From the NCBI GenBank assembly GCA_018806915.1, contig JAGKQI010000099.1:620001-684000 (forward strand): DNA of 64,000 nt, given 5' to 3'. Position 1 is the stretch's first letter; each line of letters begins with the position of its first letter. The position numbers and the translations under genes were made by a program. Of this stretch, positions 42,494-53,086 are shown piece by piece. The notes below the pieces were generated by a model. It was not told where the DNA came from. It made no database searches and worked only from the letters and a program-made list of their open reading frames with translations. The DNA comes from Phytophthora colocasiae. Its lineage: Eukaryota > Oomycota > Peronosporomycetes > Peronosporales > Peronosporaceae.

Positions 42494-45400
42494 ATGGACA
42501 ATGCGTTGCCGTGTTATGAGGCTGCGATGCGCGAGGCCAGAGCTTACTTGCATCGTCGAGATCTGTCGTCGCAGGACGAGATTCCCTTGTACTTCGCCTG
42601 GCAGCGACTATACGCGGCTGCAAACGCTAACCTCAGCACGGATTTCCTGCGAGAAACGAGCTCGGAACTGCGTGCACGTCAAGACGCTCGCCTGGAGCCT
42701 CGACGAGGCATTCCACCGCCGCTTTTCACGTCTTTCGACAAGGTGAACCGCACTTCTGCTCAAGCTTCAGCGTTTCTTCGATCGGGAACTTCGTCTCAAG
42801 CTGCCATTGAGATGATGGCGCGGAGATACAGACGAGATGCTGAAAAGTTACGATTGTCGAGAGAAAAGTTAGTAAACTCGATAGATTACATGGGAAAATC
42901 AACCAAGAAAGTGAAAAAGCGGCAGAAAACACCACAGGAGGAAGTGGATGAGCTACTGGAGAGTCTTGAAGGTTCCGAACGTCTGTCGGATGATGAAGAT
43001 TTACTCGCAAAGACGACAAAACGAGGAAAACAACAGCAAAGAAGACGAACAAGTTTGGAGGATGAGGATGACGATCTTTTAGACCCGTTTACAAACCAAC
43101 AATCGACCAAGAAACATGCAGGCACTATGAAAAACAAGCTTGGTGCTGGAGGTTATGTAAGTGGAATTGGAGTTGCAGTTAATCCGGTGAAAGCTGCGGA
43201 GTTACGAAGATCAACTTCAGCGAAGAATCCAGCAGTTGCACCATTCGGAAATGTGGCAAATATGGCAGCATTTTCTGCTCAAGTAGATTGGAGAATGCCA
43301 CCGGATATCGACCGAGCGTCTTCAGCGCCTGAACTCTCGCAGAGAGGGAATGGGAAACGCTTAAGCAGAGCAAATGAGTTACGCGGGCCTGGTCTCTCAC
43401 AGAAAGGAGCTTCTTTGAAGTCTACAATGAGTGGGAAACGTTTGAGTGGAGGAGACGAGTTACGTGAGCCGGGACCTGTAGAAGGAGAAGGAGATATGAC
43501 ACTCAACAGCTCGGGAAGCTCCGAATTGGACGAAGACAACTTCGATCCGAACGCTACTTTTAATGTTGACGCTGCTCGTGTATCACTAACTGGCAAGCGT
43601 AATACTGCACAAGGCAGAAGCAACTTTAGTTCCGATCAAGCGGAGCCAACACGTGATGGAAGAGGTGACATGGCACGAAGTGGACGTGAGCGATCTACGG
43701 GTATCCAGCAATCACAGGGTGGGAAGGCTGGACAGACTACGATATCGGAATTCCAGCAGAAATTGGTTCAATTGTCGCGTGCAGTTGGGGATATGGAGGT
43801 GAAGATTCAAGGCAAGAAGCTCCAGGTAACGTTTCATGGAGAACTTAATGATGAAGATGGCAGTACACGGAATTCAGAGACTTTGGCATCGTTTACTAAA
43901 TCGGACGAAACGAAGCAATCATCTCCCGTTAAGAAGACGTTCGGAGCTACAGGACGAGTAAGCGTTAACGATGTAGAGCAGGAAATCAACGTGAAGAATG
44001 CTCAAGGGAGAGATCAGGCTCGAAGGGCAAATACTGGAGTTGCAGAGCAGAAGACTGACGTAAAAAACTCGCCCCAAAGAGATCAGACTCACAGGGCGAA
44101 TGTTGGAGATACAGAACAGGAAGTTAAAGCGAAGGGTAGGGCCCAAGGGAGGGATCAACCGAATGTGCCTCGCAAACAGAGCAACGTAAGGTTTGCAGAC
44201 ACAGAAGGAAGTGATGACTACAAGGAAGATCATCTCATGGATACAACAGGACACAGCCAACAGCAAATGCATGTAATTCCATCGGTACAAGTCGCTAGGC
44301 AGCCTCGTCAACCCCGAAGTAGCGGGCATGGAAGTGCATTAAATACTAACACAGCAGCGGAAGTTCTTCTTGACGGAGAGGGCGACGAGGAAACGAAAGA
44401 AGAGGATGCACTTGGAGGTTTGGTACAACAAGAAGAGCACGAGTACGAAACGGATTCAGCCGATCAATTCGGAAGTCACAATCTCCGACAGCAAATGGAT
44501 GAGGAGGGACAACAGGAATGCAGTGATGAAGAGATTGAGGAGGGTGGGGTAACCGACGATGAAGATTCACGAGGAATTCGTCACTCAGTCTCTCAACGTG
44601 ATCGTAGAGCGGAAATCGAGTACCAGGACAAGTCAGGAATGCAGAAATCTCGTTCTGGAAGTGGAAGTCTACAGCCCCAAACGGCTGAAGAGAGACAATA
44701 TAACCGCGATGGAATGGGCGAGGATCGAAAATCAGTTGGTGAGCGACAGGCACGTGATCGCAGAGCAGACACTGAGTACCAGGATTCTCCTACAGGTCGG
44801 AACAGGTCTGGACGTTCCGGTGGAACACAGGAAACTCGTCACGATTCCTTTGATAGTCGCAAAGTACAGCATCAAATGGATGAAATGGGGAAGGGAATGG
44901 TGGGAGGTGAGGACTCAAGTGCGGAGCGACCAGATAGTCACTTGGTCTCTCGACCTGATCGTAGAGCGGAAACTGCGTACCCAGACGCTCATACAGGTCG
45001 GAACGTGGCTGCAGTAGACAAATCTCGTCCTGGTAGTCGTAGATCACAGCATCAAATTGCTGAAAGTGATGATGAGAGAATGGATGAGACAGTATCTCAG
45101 CGTGATCATGAAGCGGAAGTGGTGTTTCAGGACGCTCGTACAGATCGGAGTAGGTCTGCAACACAGAAATCCTCTCTGGCTTCCTTCAGAAGTCACAATC
45201 TACCGTATCAAATGAATCAAGAGGGACAAGGAATGAATGAGGATCGAGGATCAATTGATGAGCGGCAGGAGAGTCTCCATTCAACCTCACAACGCGATCC
45301 TCAAACGAATGTTAATCCCCAGGACGTTCATACGGGTCGGAGCAGATCTGTAGCTCAGCAGTCTCGTCCACAGTCTCGTGGTTCAGAGCGTGATCTAATG

Positions 45401-46624
45401 AACGAGCGAGCCGGTCGAAGTATTGAAGAAATCGGCAAGGAGAGGAATACCAATGTCGATCAGAAAGCACGAACAATTCGAGATCGGCTCGAACGCCTGC
45501 AGCGACAACCTAACGCTGCTCAAGAAGAGAATTTGAGCTCCGCAGAGCGCATACCCCAACGGAAAGTCGAGTTTGAACGCTCGCAGCGCAATGACTCTTT
45601 CCGTGAACGGGACTCGAGCACTATAGAGCGAAGTTCCCAACCTAAAGTTGAACGCTCGCAGCGTAGCAACTCTGCCCGTGGACGGAATTTGACCGCTACT
45701 GAACGTTTGGTCCAACAGAATGTCGAGTTCGACCAGCAGTCTTTCAGCGACGCAAGTGAAGACGAAAGCGAAGGTCAGACGAGCAACGAGCAGGAACAGA
45801 ATAGTGGGGGCGAGAGTTTTGTGTCCGAGGACCAGCGTTCCAGCAGTCGTTCGGGGTCATCCACTCGCGCTTCGTCTGTAAATGAAAGTGTTCAAGGAGA
45901 TCGAGAAAGTCTTCGGACACCTCGTCAAAGCCACAACCAAAGCGAAGATAATTCCGTATCCTCGGACGAAGAGTTTTCGGATGGACCCGATACTCCATTC
46001 AAGCAGCATAAGCAATATCACCACGCATCATCTCGTCACTCCAGGTCTAAACGAAGCAAATCTCCGCCCGAATTCAGTGGAAATAGTGAGGTTTCTACCA
46101 GGAGAGACAACTCCAGCTCTGATGAGATTTACCGCTCTCGATCTCGCCACTCAACTAGAAACCCCAACCAGCCTCAATCGAGATATTCCACTCGTAAAAC
46201 CAGTCGTCACCTCCCTCCAGCAATGGTCCCACATCCAAGACGGAGCAAGGACCACACAAAAGGTGAGTCCAAATCCAAGAAAACTACTTGGAAGCTCCCC
46301 AAAGATATCGTGTGGCCGCCTGGAATGGAAGAGGAGTGCATTGCTCGTCTTGGACTTGATGGTCACCATCCTATTGCACCACCGGGCCTGGAACATCTCG
46401 TGACGGAAGAGCAGTGGGGGGAATACTGGACGTGGCTGCACTGGTACTCATCATGGCAGATGTGGTACATGAAGAACGACAAGAAGCCCAAGAAGAAGAC
46501 TGACAAGGAGAAGCGAAGACGCCGTGCCAATTCCCCGGACAATAGACAAAACGCACGCAATTCTAACTGGTGGGTAGATGCAAGTTCAAGCAAGCACCGA
46601 CACCGTCGAGAGCGTCATGATTGA
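42494..46624 (+). CDS. Large disordered repeat protein with Trp-rich C-terminus
   Basis: A single open frame of 1,376 aa. It is mostly Ser, Arg, Glu, Gln and Asp. Between about residues 700 and 980 there are five degenerate repeats of some 50-65 aa carrying DRRAEIEYQD, DRRADTEYQD, DRRAETAYPD, DHEAEVVFQD and DPQTNVNPQD, each followed by a GRSRS-like segment. The C-terminal 120 aa look conserved: WKLPKDIVWPPGMEEECIAR, a PPGLEHLVTEEQW piece and WTWLHWYSSWQMWY, then basic KKPKKKTDKEKRRRR, a likely nuclear signal. Function unknown. A small frame at 42275-42391 (38 aa, MSTTERQLQ...) just upstream may be a first exon or uORF; an AG at 42487 could be an acceptor, but I found no donor in frame. Confidence 0.65.
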   Translation: MDNALPCYEAAMREARAYLHRRDLSSQDEIPLYFAWQRLYAAANANLSTDFLRETSSELRARQDARLEPRRGIPPPLFTSFDKVNRTSAQASAFLRSGTSSQAAIEMMARRYRRDAEKLRLSREKLVNSIDYMGKSTKKVKKRQKTPQEEVDELLESLEGSERLSDDEDLLAKTTKRGKQQQRRRTSLEDEDDDLLDPFTNQQSTKKHAGTMKNKLGAGGYVSGIGVAVNPVKAAELRRSTSAKNPAVAPFGNVANMAAFSAQVDWRMPPDIDRASSAPELSQRGNGKRLSRANELRGPGLSQKGASLKSTMSGKRLSGGDELREPGPVEGEGDMTLNSSGSSELDEDNFDPNATFNVDAARVSLTGKRNTAQGRSNFSSDQAEPTRDGRGDMARSGRERSTGIQQSQGGKAGQTTISEFQQKLVQLSRAVGDMEVKIQGKKLQVTFHGELNDEDGSTRNSETLASFTKSDETKQSSPVKKTFGATGRVSVNDVEQEINVKNAQGRDQARRANTGVAEQKTDVKNSPQRDQTHRANVGDTEQEVKAKGRAQGRDQPNVPRKQSNVRFADTEGSDDYKEDHLMDTTGHSQQQMHVIPSVQVARQPRQPRSSGHGSALNTNTAAEVLLDGEGDEETKEEDALGGLVQQEEHEYETDSADQFGSHNLRQQMDEEGQQECSDEEIEEGGVTDDEDSRGIRHSVSQRDRRAEIEYQDKSGMQKSRSGSGSLQPQTAEERQYNRDGMGEDRKSVGERQARDRRADTEYQDSPTGRNRSGRSGGTQETRHDSFDSRKVQHQMDEMGKGMVGGEDSSAERPDSHLVSRPDRRAETAYPDAHTGRNVAAVDKSRPGSRRSQHQIAESDDERMDETVSQRDHEAEVVFQDARTDRSRSATQKSSLASFRSHNLPYQMNQEGQGMNEDRGSIDERQESLHSTSQRDPQTNVNPQDVHTGRSRSVAQQSRPQSRGSERDLMNERAGRSIEEIGKERNTNVDQKARTIRDRLERLQRQPNAAQEENLSSAERIPQRKVEFERSQRNDSFRERDSSTIERSSQPKVERSQRSNSARGRNLTATERLVQQNVEFDQQSFSDASEDESEGQTSNEQEQNSGGESFVSEDQRSSSRSGSSTRASSVNESVQGDRESLRTPRQSHNQSEDNSVSSDEEFSDGPDTPFKQHKQYHHASSRHSRSKRSKSPPEFSGNSEVSTRRDNSSSDEIYRSRSRHSTRNPNQPQSRYSTRKTSRHLPPAMVPHPRRSKDHTKGESKSKKTTWKLPKDIVWPPGMEEECIARLGLDGHHPIAPPGLEHLVTEEQWGEYWTWLHWYSSWQMWYMKNDKKPKKKTDKEKRRRRANSPDNRQNARNSNWWVDASSSKHRHRRERHD

Positions 46625-46813
46625 ATACATTTTACATTTCATGGGCCTCTCTTTCTTGTCTTGTTGAGACGATCCGCTGCAAGTAACGTTGATCCCAAAA
46701 AGGCAGCACAAGATGGTCGTTTCACTCCGAGGTAGCGACTTCCATTCCTGCTCGTTGTCGTGACGAGAACGCAGCTCTCACTTTGACGGAACAGTGTCGG
46801 CTGCGTATGAACA

Positions 46814-49800
46814 ATGTTGCATATGAGTGACGTGACCGACGGACGTAGCGACGAGCGTCAAGAAGAGGCGAAACCAGTGTCTCCACCTCGAGAACTCGTA
46901 GTGAAGGAAGTGGAGAAAGCAGAACCGTTAAAACAAGAATCTCCAACACCAAGCAATATCCCTTCGACACAACTCGATAATTCTCGAAGCAAACCTCAAT
47001 ATTCCGGACAAGGTCGAAGGCGACTATATCGACGTCTCCGAAGGATAATACGAGGCTTCTTTACTCACGACCTGCCTCATCTCCGGTCTCCTGAAGCGAT
47101 TCGTGCAATGCCGTGGAGAAACCGAATCCACTTTTATTTATCGAACCCGGAGGAATCCCATACTGGCTGGCAATTGCAGCAATTCCTCATGCTGATACTC
47201 TTCCTCAACGTTAGTGTCATGGCTGCAGAAACGGTGGACGGACCTCGATACGGCAGCTCCGAACCCGGTTACCCTTATATACCTACCGACGCGTTTTTCA
47301 ACCCCGTGGAGGTGATTTTCACGTTACTGTACGTTGTAGAGTTTACTGTTCGATGCGCTGTAGCACCCAACCAAAACCAGTTTTGGAAGGCAATACCCAC
47401 GTGGATAACGTTTCTGGCAGCCATTGCAGCGCTACCTAGACAGGCTGACCTGGCAATGGGAGTGAACACTGCGTTCTCGGATAAAATTATGTTCAATTTG
47501 CGGATTCTTCGTGCAATTCGGTTAATCGTGCTGGCCCAAGCGTACGCCGGGACAAAAGTGCTTTTCCAGGCGGTCAAAGCTTCGATTCCACCCTTGATGA
47601 TCACGGTATGCTACTTGTTTAGGTTTATTCTTTTCTTGCTAAAACTGACAATTGTCTACAGCTCTTCTTTCTGATCACTGTGGTGATGGTATTTGCCACT
47701 GCCATTTTCTATGCTGAACCTTGCTACGACCTCCAAACATGCACTTTCACCGATATTTTGAATACCGGATACTTCGTCATGCTCACGTACGTTCTAAGCC
47801 AATATCTGCAGGTAATTGAGATATCTAACTTGATATTTGAGCTTTATAGGGTTGCAACTGTGGGCTATGGGAACCAAGTTCCGTCCCTGCATAACGCTGG
47901 TTCGCTTTTTCTTGTGTGTATCGTGATGATTTTTGGAACGGTTTATTTCTCGATGCCTCTCGCAATTATCGGCATCAAATACGAATTAGCGTGGACGGAA
48001 TATGATGAGTATGCGAAGACTTTGAAGGTTGGACAGGATAATATACCACTGCGTACGACAAGGCAACCGTCCAAGTTGTCGAACGAAACTTCTAGGCGAC
48101 AATTGCTTAATATGACGGTGGATACAAGCCATGACGAAACGTTGGAGCGAATTGACGCATATACTATGAAATACGCGAGCTCACTCACGTGCGATCGTTT
48201 TTACCAGCTCTCACAAGGTATTTTACAGGTGAATTTTGCGCTCCAGTGGATCGTTTCTCCTACTGAAAATACATCGGAACTTCCAACTACGCTCGAAGCA
48301 GTAATCCAACGAACTAAAAAGAGAAGTGACGAAGCTTCACAGGCGCTGGACGGTATCATGTCAGTGATTAAACTGCACTCTCGAATCTGTGTGGAAGCCC
48401 ACGATTTACTTTCCGCATTAAAAGGCCCCGAAATGCACGAAACGGAATTGGACCGCTTCATGTCCAGTAGCAGGATGAGTAAAACTTTTCACACTGCTGG
48501 GTCTCACAGTGTCTCAAAAATGCTTCGAGCCAAAGGAGCGATTGCGTCAATCGGATCTAGAGCGGCGAAGGCCATTTCACGCCATGATTACCATTTGGAC
48601 CCTAAAAGCTTACGGGCTGCTATCTGGAACACTTTTGAGTACCGGAACGAAACTCAAACTGCTCGTATCATTAATAGAGCGCGGATGTTGGTCATTGTGC
48701 TCAGTATTGGCGTTTTCTACCTACAAACGACCCCCGAATTGCAGAAAACCGGGCTTCAAACGTTCCTCTGTGAACGCACAGTTCAGGAGTTTTGTGCTAA
48801 GTACGATGTTCCAGGTTGCTACGTTTTCAAGCAGAAAACCGGCTCGAGCTCCTCCAATATCTCCGTTGAAGTGACGGACCAGCGGGTGGACTTTACTTGT
48901 GATATTGGAGACCCAAATGAATCGTGTTTTGCTTCGGGGGTAAATTTTGGCTCGGATAAATTCCCACTTTCTTGTAGTGACGTTTTCTCGTTAACTACCG
49001 GCGTTGAGCATGTTTGTCATAATCGATTGTGCAACCCTCGAGTACAATTCATTTTCGACATGGAGCCTTATTGGATCTACCTGGAGTTCTTCTTCGGTAT
49101 CTGGTTCACTACCGAGCTCGCTTTACGAATGTACTGTCATCCCGTACGGCGTCATCTTTGGGGAGATACTAAAACCCTAGCGAACATTGTGATTCTCATC
49201 CCATTCTACGTTGAATTAGTGGAGATTGGGATGGGTGTGTGGCCCACATACGCTGTGGTTCCCACCATGCCGTCCTTCTTCATGGTCGTCCGCTTTTTAA
49301 AGTGTCTTCGCATTTTAAAATTGGGTTCCCATATCCCTGGATCAAGAGTTTTGATACGGACAACACAGTTAATCACAGAACGCCTCGCAATCCCGGTACG
49401 ATTTAAGTGAAGGCTTTTTTGTGATAAATACTTGGCTAAAGTTCTCGTTTGTAGCTGTTCTTTCTGTTCTTAGGTTGCGTGGTATCTGCAGCAGTTTTCT
49501 TTGAGTTAGAGCGGGGAACCGAATGCTTTGTGGGCAGTTCCTGTATTTGGTGGCACAAGAACGTATTAACAACCGAAATGTCGGAGGGGTTACCTCCTGG
49601 TAAACGAGTGCTCGTCCAGAACACTCTCCTTACCATTATTACCGACATGTTGCGCTCCACGTGGCTCTCTTTGGTCAGTTTTACGACCGTCGGGTATGGG
49701 GATTTGTATCCGAGAACGTCTCTAGGGAAGCTGGTGGACATTGTGGGGATGATTTTCAGCTCCTGCTACACTGCGATGCCTCTCACCCTGGTTGGCGGTC

Positions 49801-50807
49801 AGTTTTACGTCTGCTATGAGCTCCACGCTCAAGAAAAGAGGCTGGCAAAAGTATGTTGTGAATGCCGTAAAAACATTTTTTTAGTTCCTGGACTAACTTT
49901 TATTTTATTTTACAGGAGAGAACTCAAAAACGGATCACACCAGACGAAAGCGACACTGCTGCTGCAATGACTCTGAGCTTAAAGCAAGCATTTCCCAGTA
50001 TACGCGAGCGTAATGATGAGGCCTCGTCGGAGCAAATTCCAGATACAACTCGGACCACTTCTGGCCCAACCATCGACCCCGTCAACACGTTTACTTCACT
50101 ACCAGAACTCTCTGATCATTCGACATCGTCTCCACCTACAGTTCGAGACGAGCGACGTCGCACTCAGCAATACACTCACACAACCGAAGTCCAGATCATC
50201 AACAACTTTTTCCTCATGCAAAAAGTCTTAAGCGAGTCGATCAAGGACATCAGTTTACTCACTCGGTTGGGTGTGGAGCGCGTCAATGCTATGCGAAAGA
50301 ACCCAAGCAACACTGCAGGTCTTGCTGATGTGAGAGAGCGTGAAGAAGGCATCGAGACCAAAGTGTCAGAGAACATGGACTTTTGTGTGGTAAGTTATTT
50401 ATTTTCGTGAATTGTAGGAAGTTGAGAACTTACACGACTTCCGTTAGACTGCATGTCTGAATTTTGCAGCGATGATAGAGCGCATCTTAGGAACCAAGCG
50501 GACAAAAGGCAAAGGGAAGCGACCATCGACCATTCAAGCTAATGCGTTGTTTGCTGTGGCTGATTTAACCAGTGAATTGCTTCAGTCCAACTTGAGTAAA
50601 GTTTCCACCCGCAGCAAAAAATCGATCGGTCGGGCTGAGGTGGACTCGAGCTATGCCAACACTCGAGCAGCGATGAAGAGGGTCGCTACGCTCTCGAAGA
50701 TATTCGTTGGCCCTAATTTGCAAGCACAGAAGCCACAAACTAGAACATCAAAGTGGGCTGAGTTTACCCAAAAGAAAGGTCAAGAAGATGATACAGATGA
50801 AGAATAG
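46814..50807 (+). CDS. Two-domain (12-TM) voltage-gated-like potassium channel
   Basis: Six exons: 46814-47605, 47662-47786, 47850-49395, 49455-49850, 49916-50389, 50448-50807, giving about 1,230 aa. Domain I (about 115-400) has S1-S5, an Arg-bearing S4 (NLRILRAIRLIVLAQ) and a pore VATVGYGNQVP formed across the second intron. Domain II (about 610-930) has S1 (RARMLVIVLSIGVFYL), a Cys-rich extracellular S1-S2 loop, S4 (FFMVVRFLKCLRILKL) and pore SFTTVGYGDLYP. Both filters are TVGYG, the potassium signature. Kv channels usually carry one such domain per subunit, so this chain would form a pore as a dimer, like two-pore cation channels but potassium selective. The soluble C-terminus (about 300 aa) has no cyclic-nucleotide domain I can see. 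Confidence 0.8.
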
Positions 50808-51042
50808 AGCAAAAGGAGGTGTAGCTCTCGAGTTTTGATCATGTAGTTACGCCATACGAATTGCTGTGCGATCCTCAAAATTCTTCGTTCGACTCTGTTG
50901 GACGTGACGGCAGCTTAGTTTCTCAAAAACAGGCCACGGAATGACCGGGGTTGAAGCATCTTTGATGTATCACAGCTCTACAGACCGGCAGCTGGTAGTG
51001 ATGAAAGTGACGATGATCTGGTGATTGTTCATCTTGAACTTC

Positions 51043-52395
51043 TTAGTACTCTTCACCAAAGTCCTCGTCCTCTCCTTCGGCCGTCTCGGCTGACACTTCT
51101 TCGTAGTCCTTCTCCAGAGCAGCGAGGTCCTCACGAGCTTCCGAGAACTCACCTTCCTCCATACCCTCACCAACGAACCAGTGCACGAACGCACGCTTCG
51201 CGTACATCAGGTCGAACTTGTGGTCGATACGGGAGAACACTTCGGCAATAGCACTCGTGTTCGAGATCATGGCCACAGCACGTTGCACGCGAGCCAGGTC
51301 ACCGCCCGGAACCACCGACGGCGGCTGGTAGTTGATGCCGCACTTGAAACCCGTCGGACACCAGTCCACGAACTGGATCGTACGTTTCGTCTTGATGGTA
51401 GCCACAGCGGCGTTCACGTCCTTAGGAACGACGTCACCACGGTACATCAGACACGTAGCCATGTACTTGCCGTGACGAGGGTCGCACTTGGCCATCATGG
51501 ACGTAGGCTCGAAGGCACTGTTGGTGATCTCAGCCACCGACAGTTGCTCGTGGTACGCCTTCTCGGCCGAGATCACAGGCGCGTACGAGCTGAGCATGAA
51601 GTGGATGCGCGGGTACGGAACCAGGTTGGTCTGGAACTCGGTGATATCGACGTTCAACGAACCATCGAAACGGAGCGACGTGGTCAGGGACGAGATGACC
51701 TGAGCAATGAGACGGTTCAGGTTGTTGTACGTCGGGCGTTCAATGTCCAACGAACGACGGCAGATGTCGTAAATGGCTTCGTTGTCCAGCATGATAGCCA
51801 CATCGGTGTGCTCCAGCAGAGAGTGCGTGGACAGCACGGAGTTGTATGGCTCCACCACAGCCGAAGACACAAGAGGCGACGGATAAATCGTGAATCCAAG
51901 CTTGCTCTTGCGGCCGTAGTCAACCGACAGACGCTCCAGCAGCAGCGATCCCAGTCCCGAACCAGTACCGCCGCCTACAGCGTTGAATACCATGAAACCT
52001 TGCAGTCCAGTACAGGCATCTGCAAGCTTGCGAACGCGGTCCAGCACCAGGTCCACCACTTCCTTACCAATGGTGTAGTGACCACGTGCGTAGTTGTTGG
52101 CTGCGTCCTCCTTGCCCGAGATGATCTGCTCCGGGTGGTACAGCTGACGGTACGTTCCAGTACGCACTTCATCGCACACCGTCGGCTCCAGATCCACGAA
52201 CACCGCGCGAGGCACGTGCTTGCCGGAACCAGTTTCAGAGAAGAAAGTGGAGAAGGAGTCGTCTCCCATAGCACTGGAGTCACTGGGGATCTGTCCATCC
52301 GGCTGGATACCGTGTTCCAAGCAGTAGAGCTCCCAGCAGGCGTTACCTGTCTGGATACCGCCCTGGCCGAGGTGAATGGAGAGAATTTCACGCAT
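51043..52395 (-). CDS. TUBA: Alpha-tubulin, copy 3
   Basis: Intronless, 450 aa starting [16 protein letters not shown]. The nucleotide loop [10 protein letters not shown] is intact and the tail ends [11 protein letters not shown], two residues shorter than copy 2. It is about 28 kb from copy 2 and in opposite orientation, yet nearly identical at protein level. Its DNA is close to copy 1 in the first and last thirds and close to copy 2 in the middle, a mosaic suggesting conversion among all three. A long antisense frame (51181-52515) is a by-product of GC-ending codons. Confidence 0.97.
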   Translation of the reverse strand: MREILSIHLGQGGIQTGNACWELYCLEHGIQPDGQIPSDSSAMGDDSFSTFFSETGSGKHVPRAVFVDLEPTVCDEVRTGTYRQLYHPEQIISGKEDAANNYARGHYTIGKEVVDLVLDRVRKLADACTGLQGFMVFNAVGGGTGSGLGSLLLERLSVDYGRKSKLGFTIYPSPLVSSAVVEPYNSVLSTHSLLEHTDVAIMLDNEAIYDICRRSLDIERPTYNNLNRLIAQVISSLTTSLRFDGSLNVDITEFQTNLVPYPRIHFMLSSYAPVISAEKAYHEQLSVAEITNSAFEPTSMMAKCDPRHGKYMATCLMYRGDVVPKDVNAAVATIKTKRTIQFVDWCPTGFKCGINYQPPSVVPGGDLARVQRAVAMISNTSAIAEVFSRIDHKFDLMYAKRAFVHWFVGEGMEEGEFSEAREDLAALEKDYEEVSAETAEGEDEDFGEEY

Positions 52396-52442
52396 TATGA
52401 AGCAGGAGTGATGGTCCTTTCGTGGCTTGAGCTTGTCGATGC

Positions 52443-52458
52443 GGAACGGAGAATGAGG
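52443..52458 (-). promoter_or_regulatory. Initiator-like element for alpha-tubulin copy 3
   Basis: Minus-strand CTCATTCTCCGTTCC resembles the initiator of copy 2 (CTCATTCTCCAATTC) with CA changed to CG, at the same distance from the ATG. Confidence 0.45.
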
Positions 52459-53086
52459 CAATTGAGTGACGTTGCGCACTTTTTAGCTACTGTCACCGGA
52501 CGAATAAGGGTTTGAAATTGAAGACGAATAAGGAGCGGAAGAGGTGTTGGGCAAATGGTGAGGCAACAAGAGCAGTATGCAATATGCACAACTAGTGTGT
52601 GTATGGAGTGGAAGCTATTCCCTGCATGCTTACAGTATGCGTATGCGAGCAACTTACTCGAGTTTGGGGTACTATTGAGCGTGAATGGTTGTGGTGAGTG
52701 GTCATAGCACTTGTACAGTACAAGTTCCAATACAAATGATAAGGTCGAGTAACGCGTAATTTACTCAGTAGGTATGCGAGATAGCTTTCCTGCTGCACCA
52801 AAACTCTCCTTCTGTTGCATGCTGCCAACAAGCAGAGTTTCTTTCGCGCCGAAACACCGGGAGAGGTATCATTTGGTATCTGAAGTTGTATGATCTGTGG
52901 CTCGATGGCGTACCACCTCCCAAGTGGTACAGGTACCACTTTTTGTCTAGTGTACACCACACAAGATTCAGTCTGCGACGTGTGAAACGTTCATGATGGG
53001 GTCAGCCGGACCTCGCACGCCATCCTGGTGCCATTCCCCATTGCCACAAGAATCACGTAGTGCATTGCCACTCCATTTGCAGTGAT
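52459..53086. other. Intergenic region upstream of the GMC gene
   Basis: About 630 bp between divergent genes. No supported gene or repeat; short frames lack domains. Confidence 0.5.

Noticed and set aside
51181..52515. 444-codon plus-strand open frame
   Set aside because: It is the antisense of alpha-tubulin copy 3. GC-ending codons keep the opposite strand open; matching antisense frames occur over copies 1 and 2.
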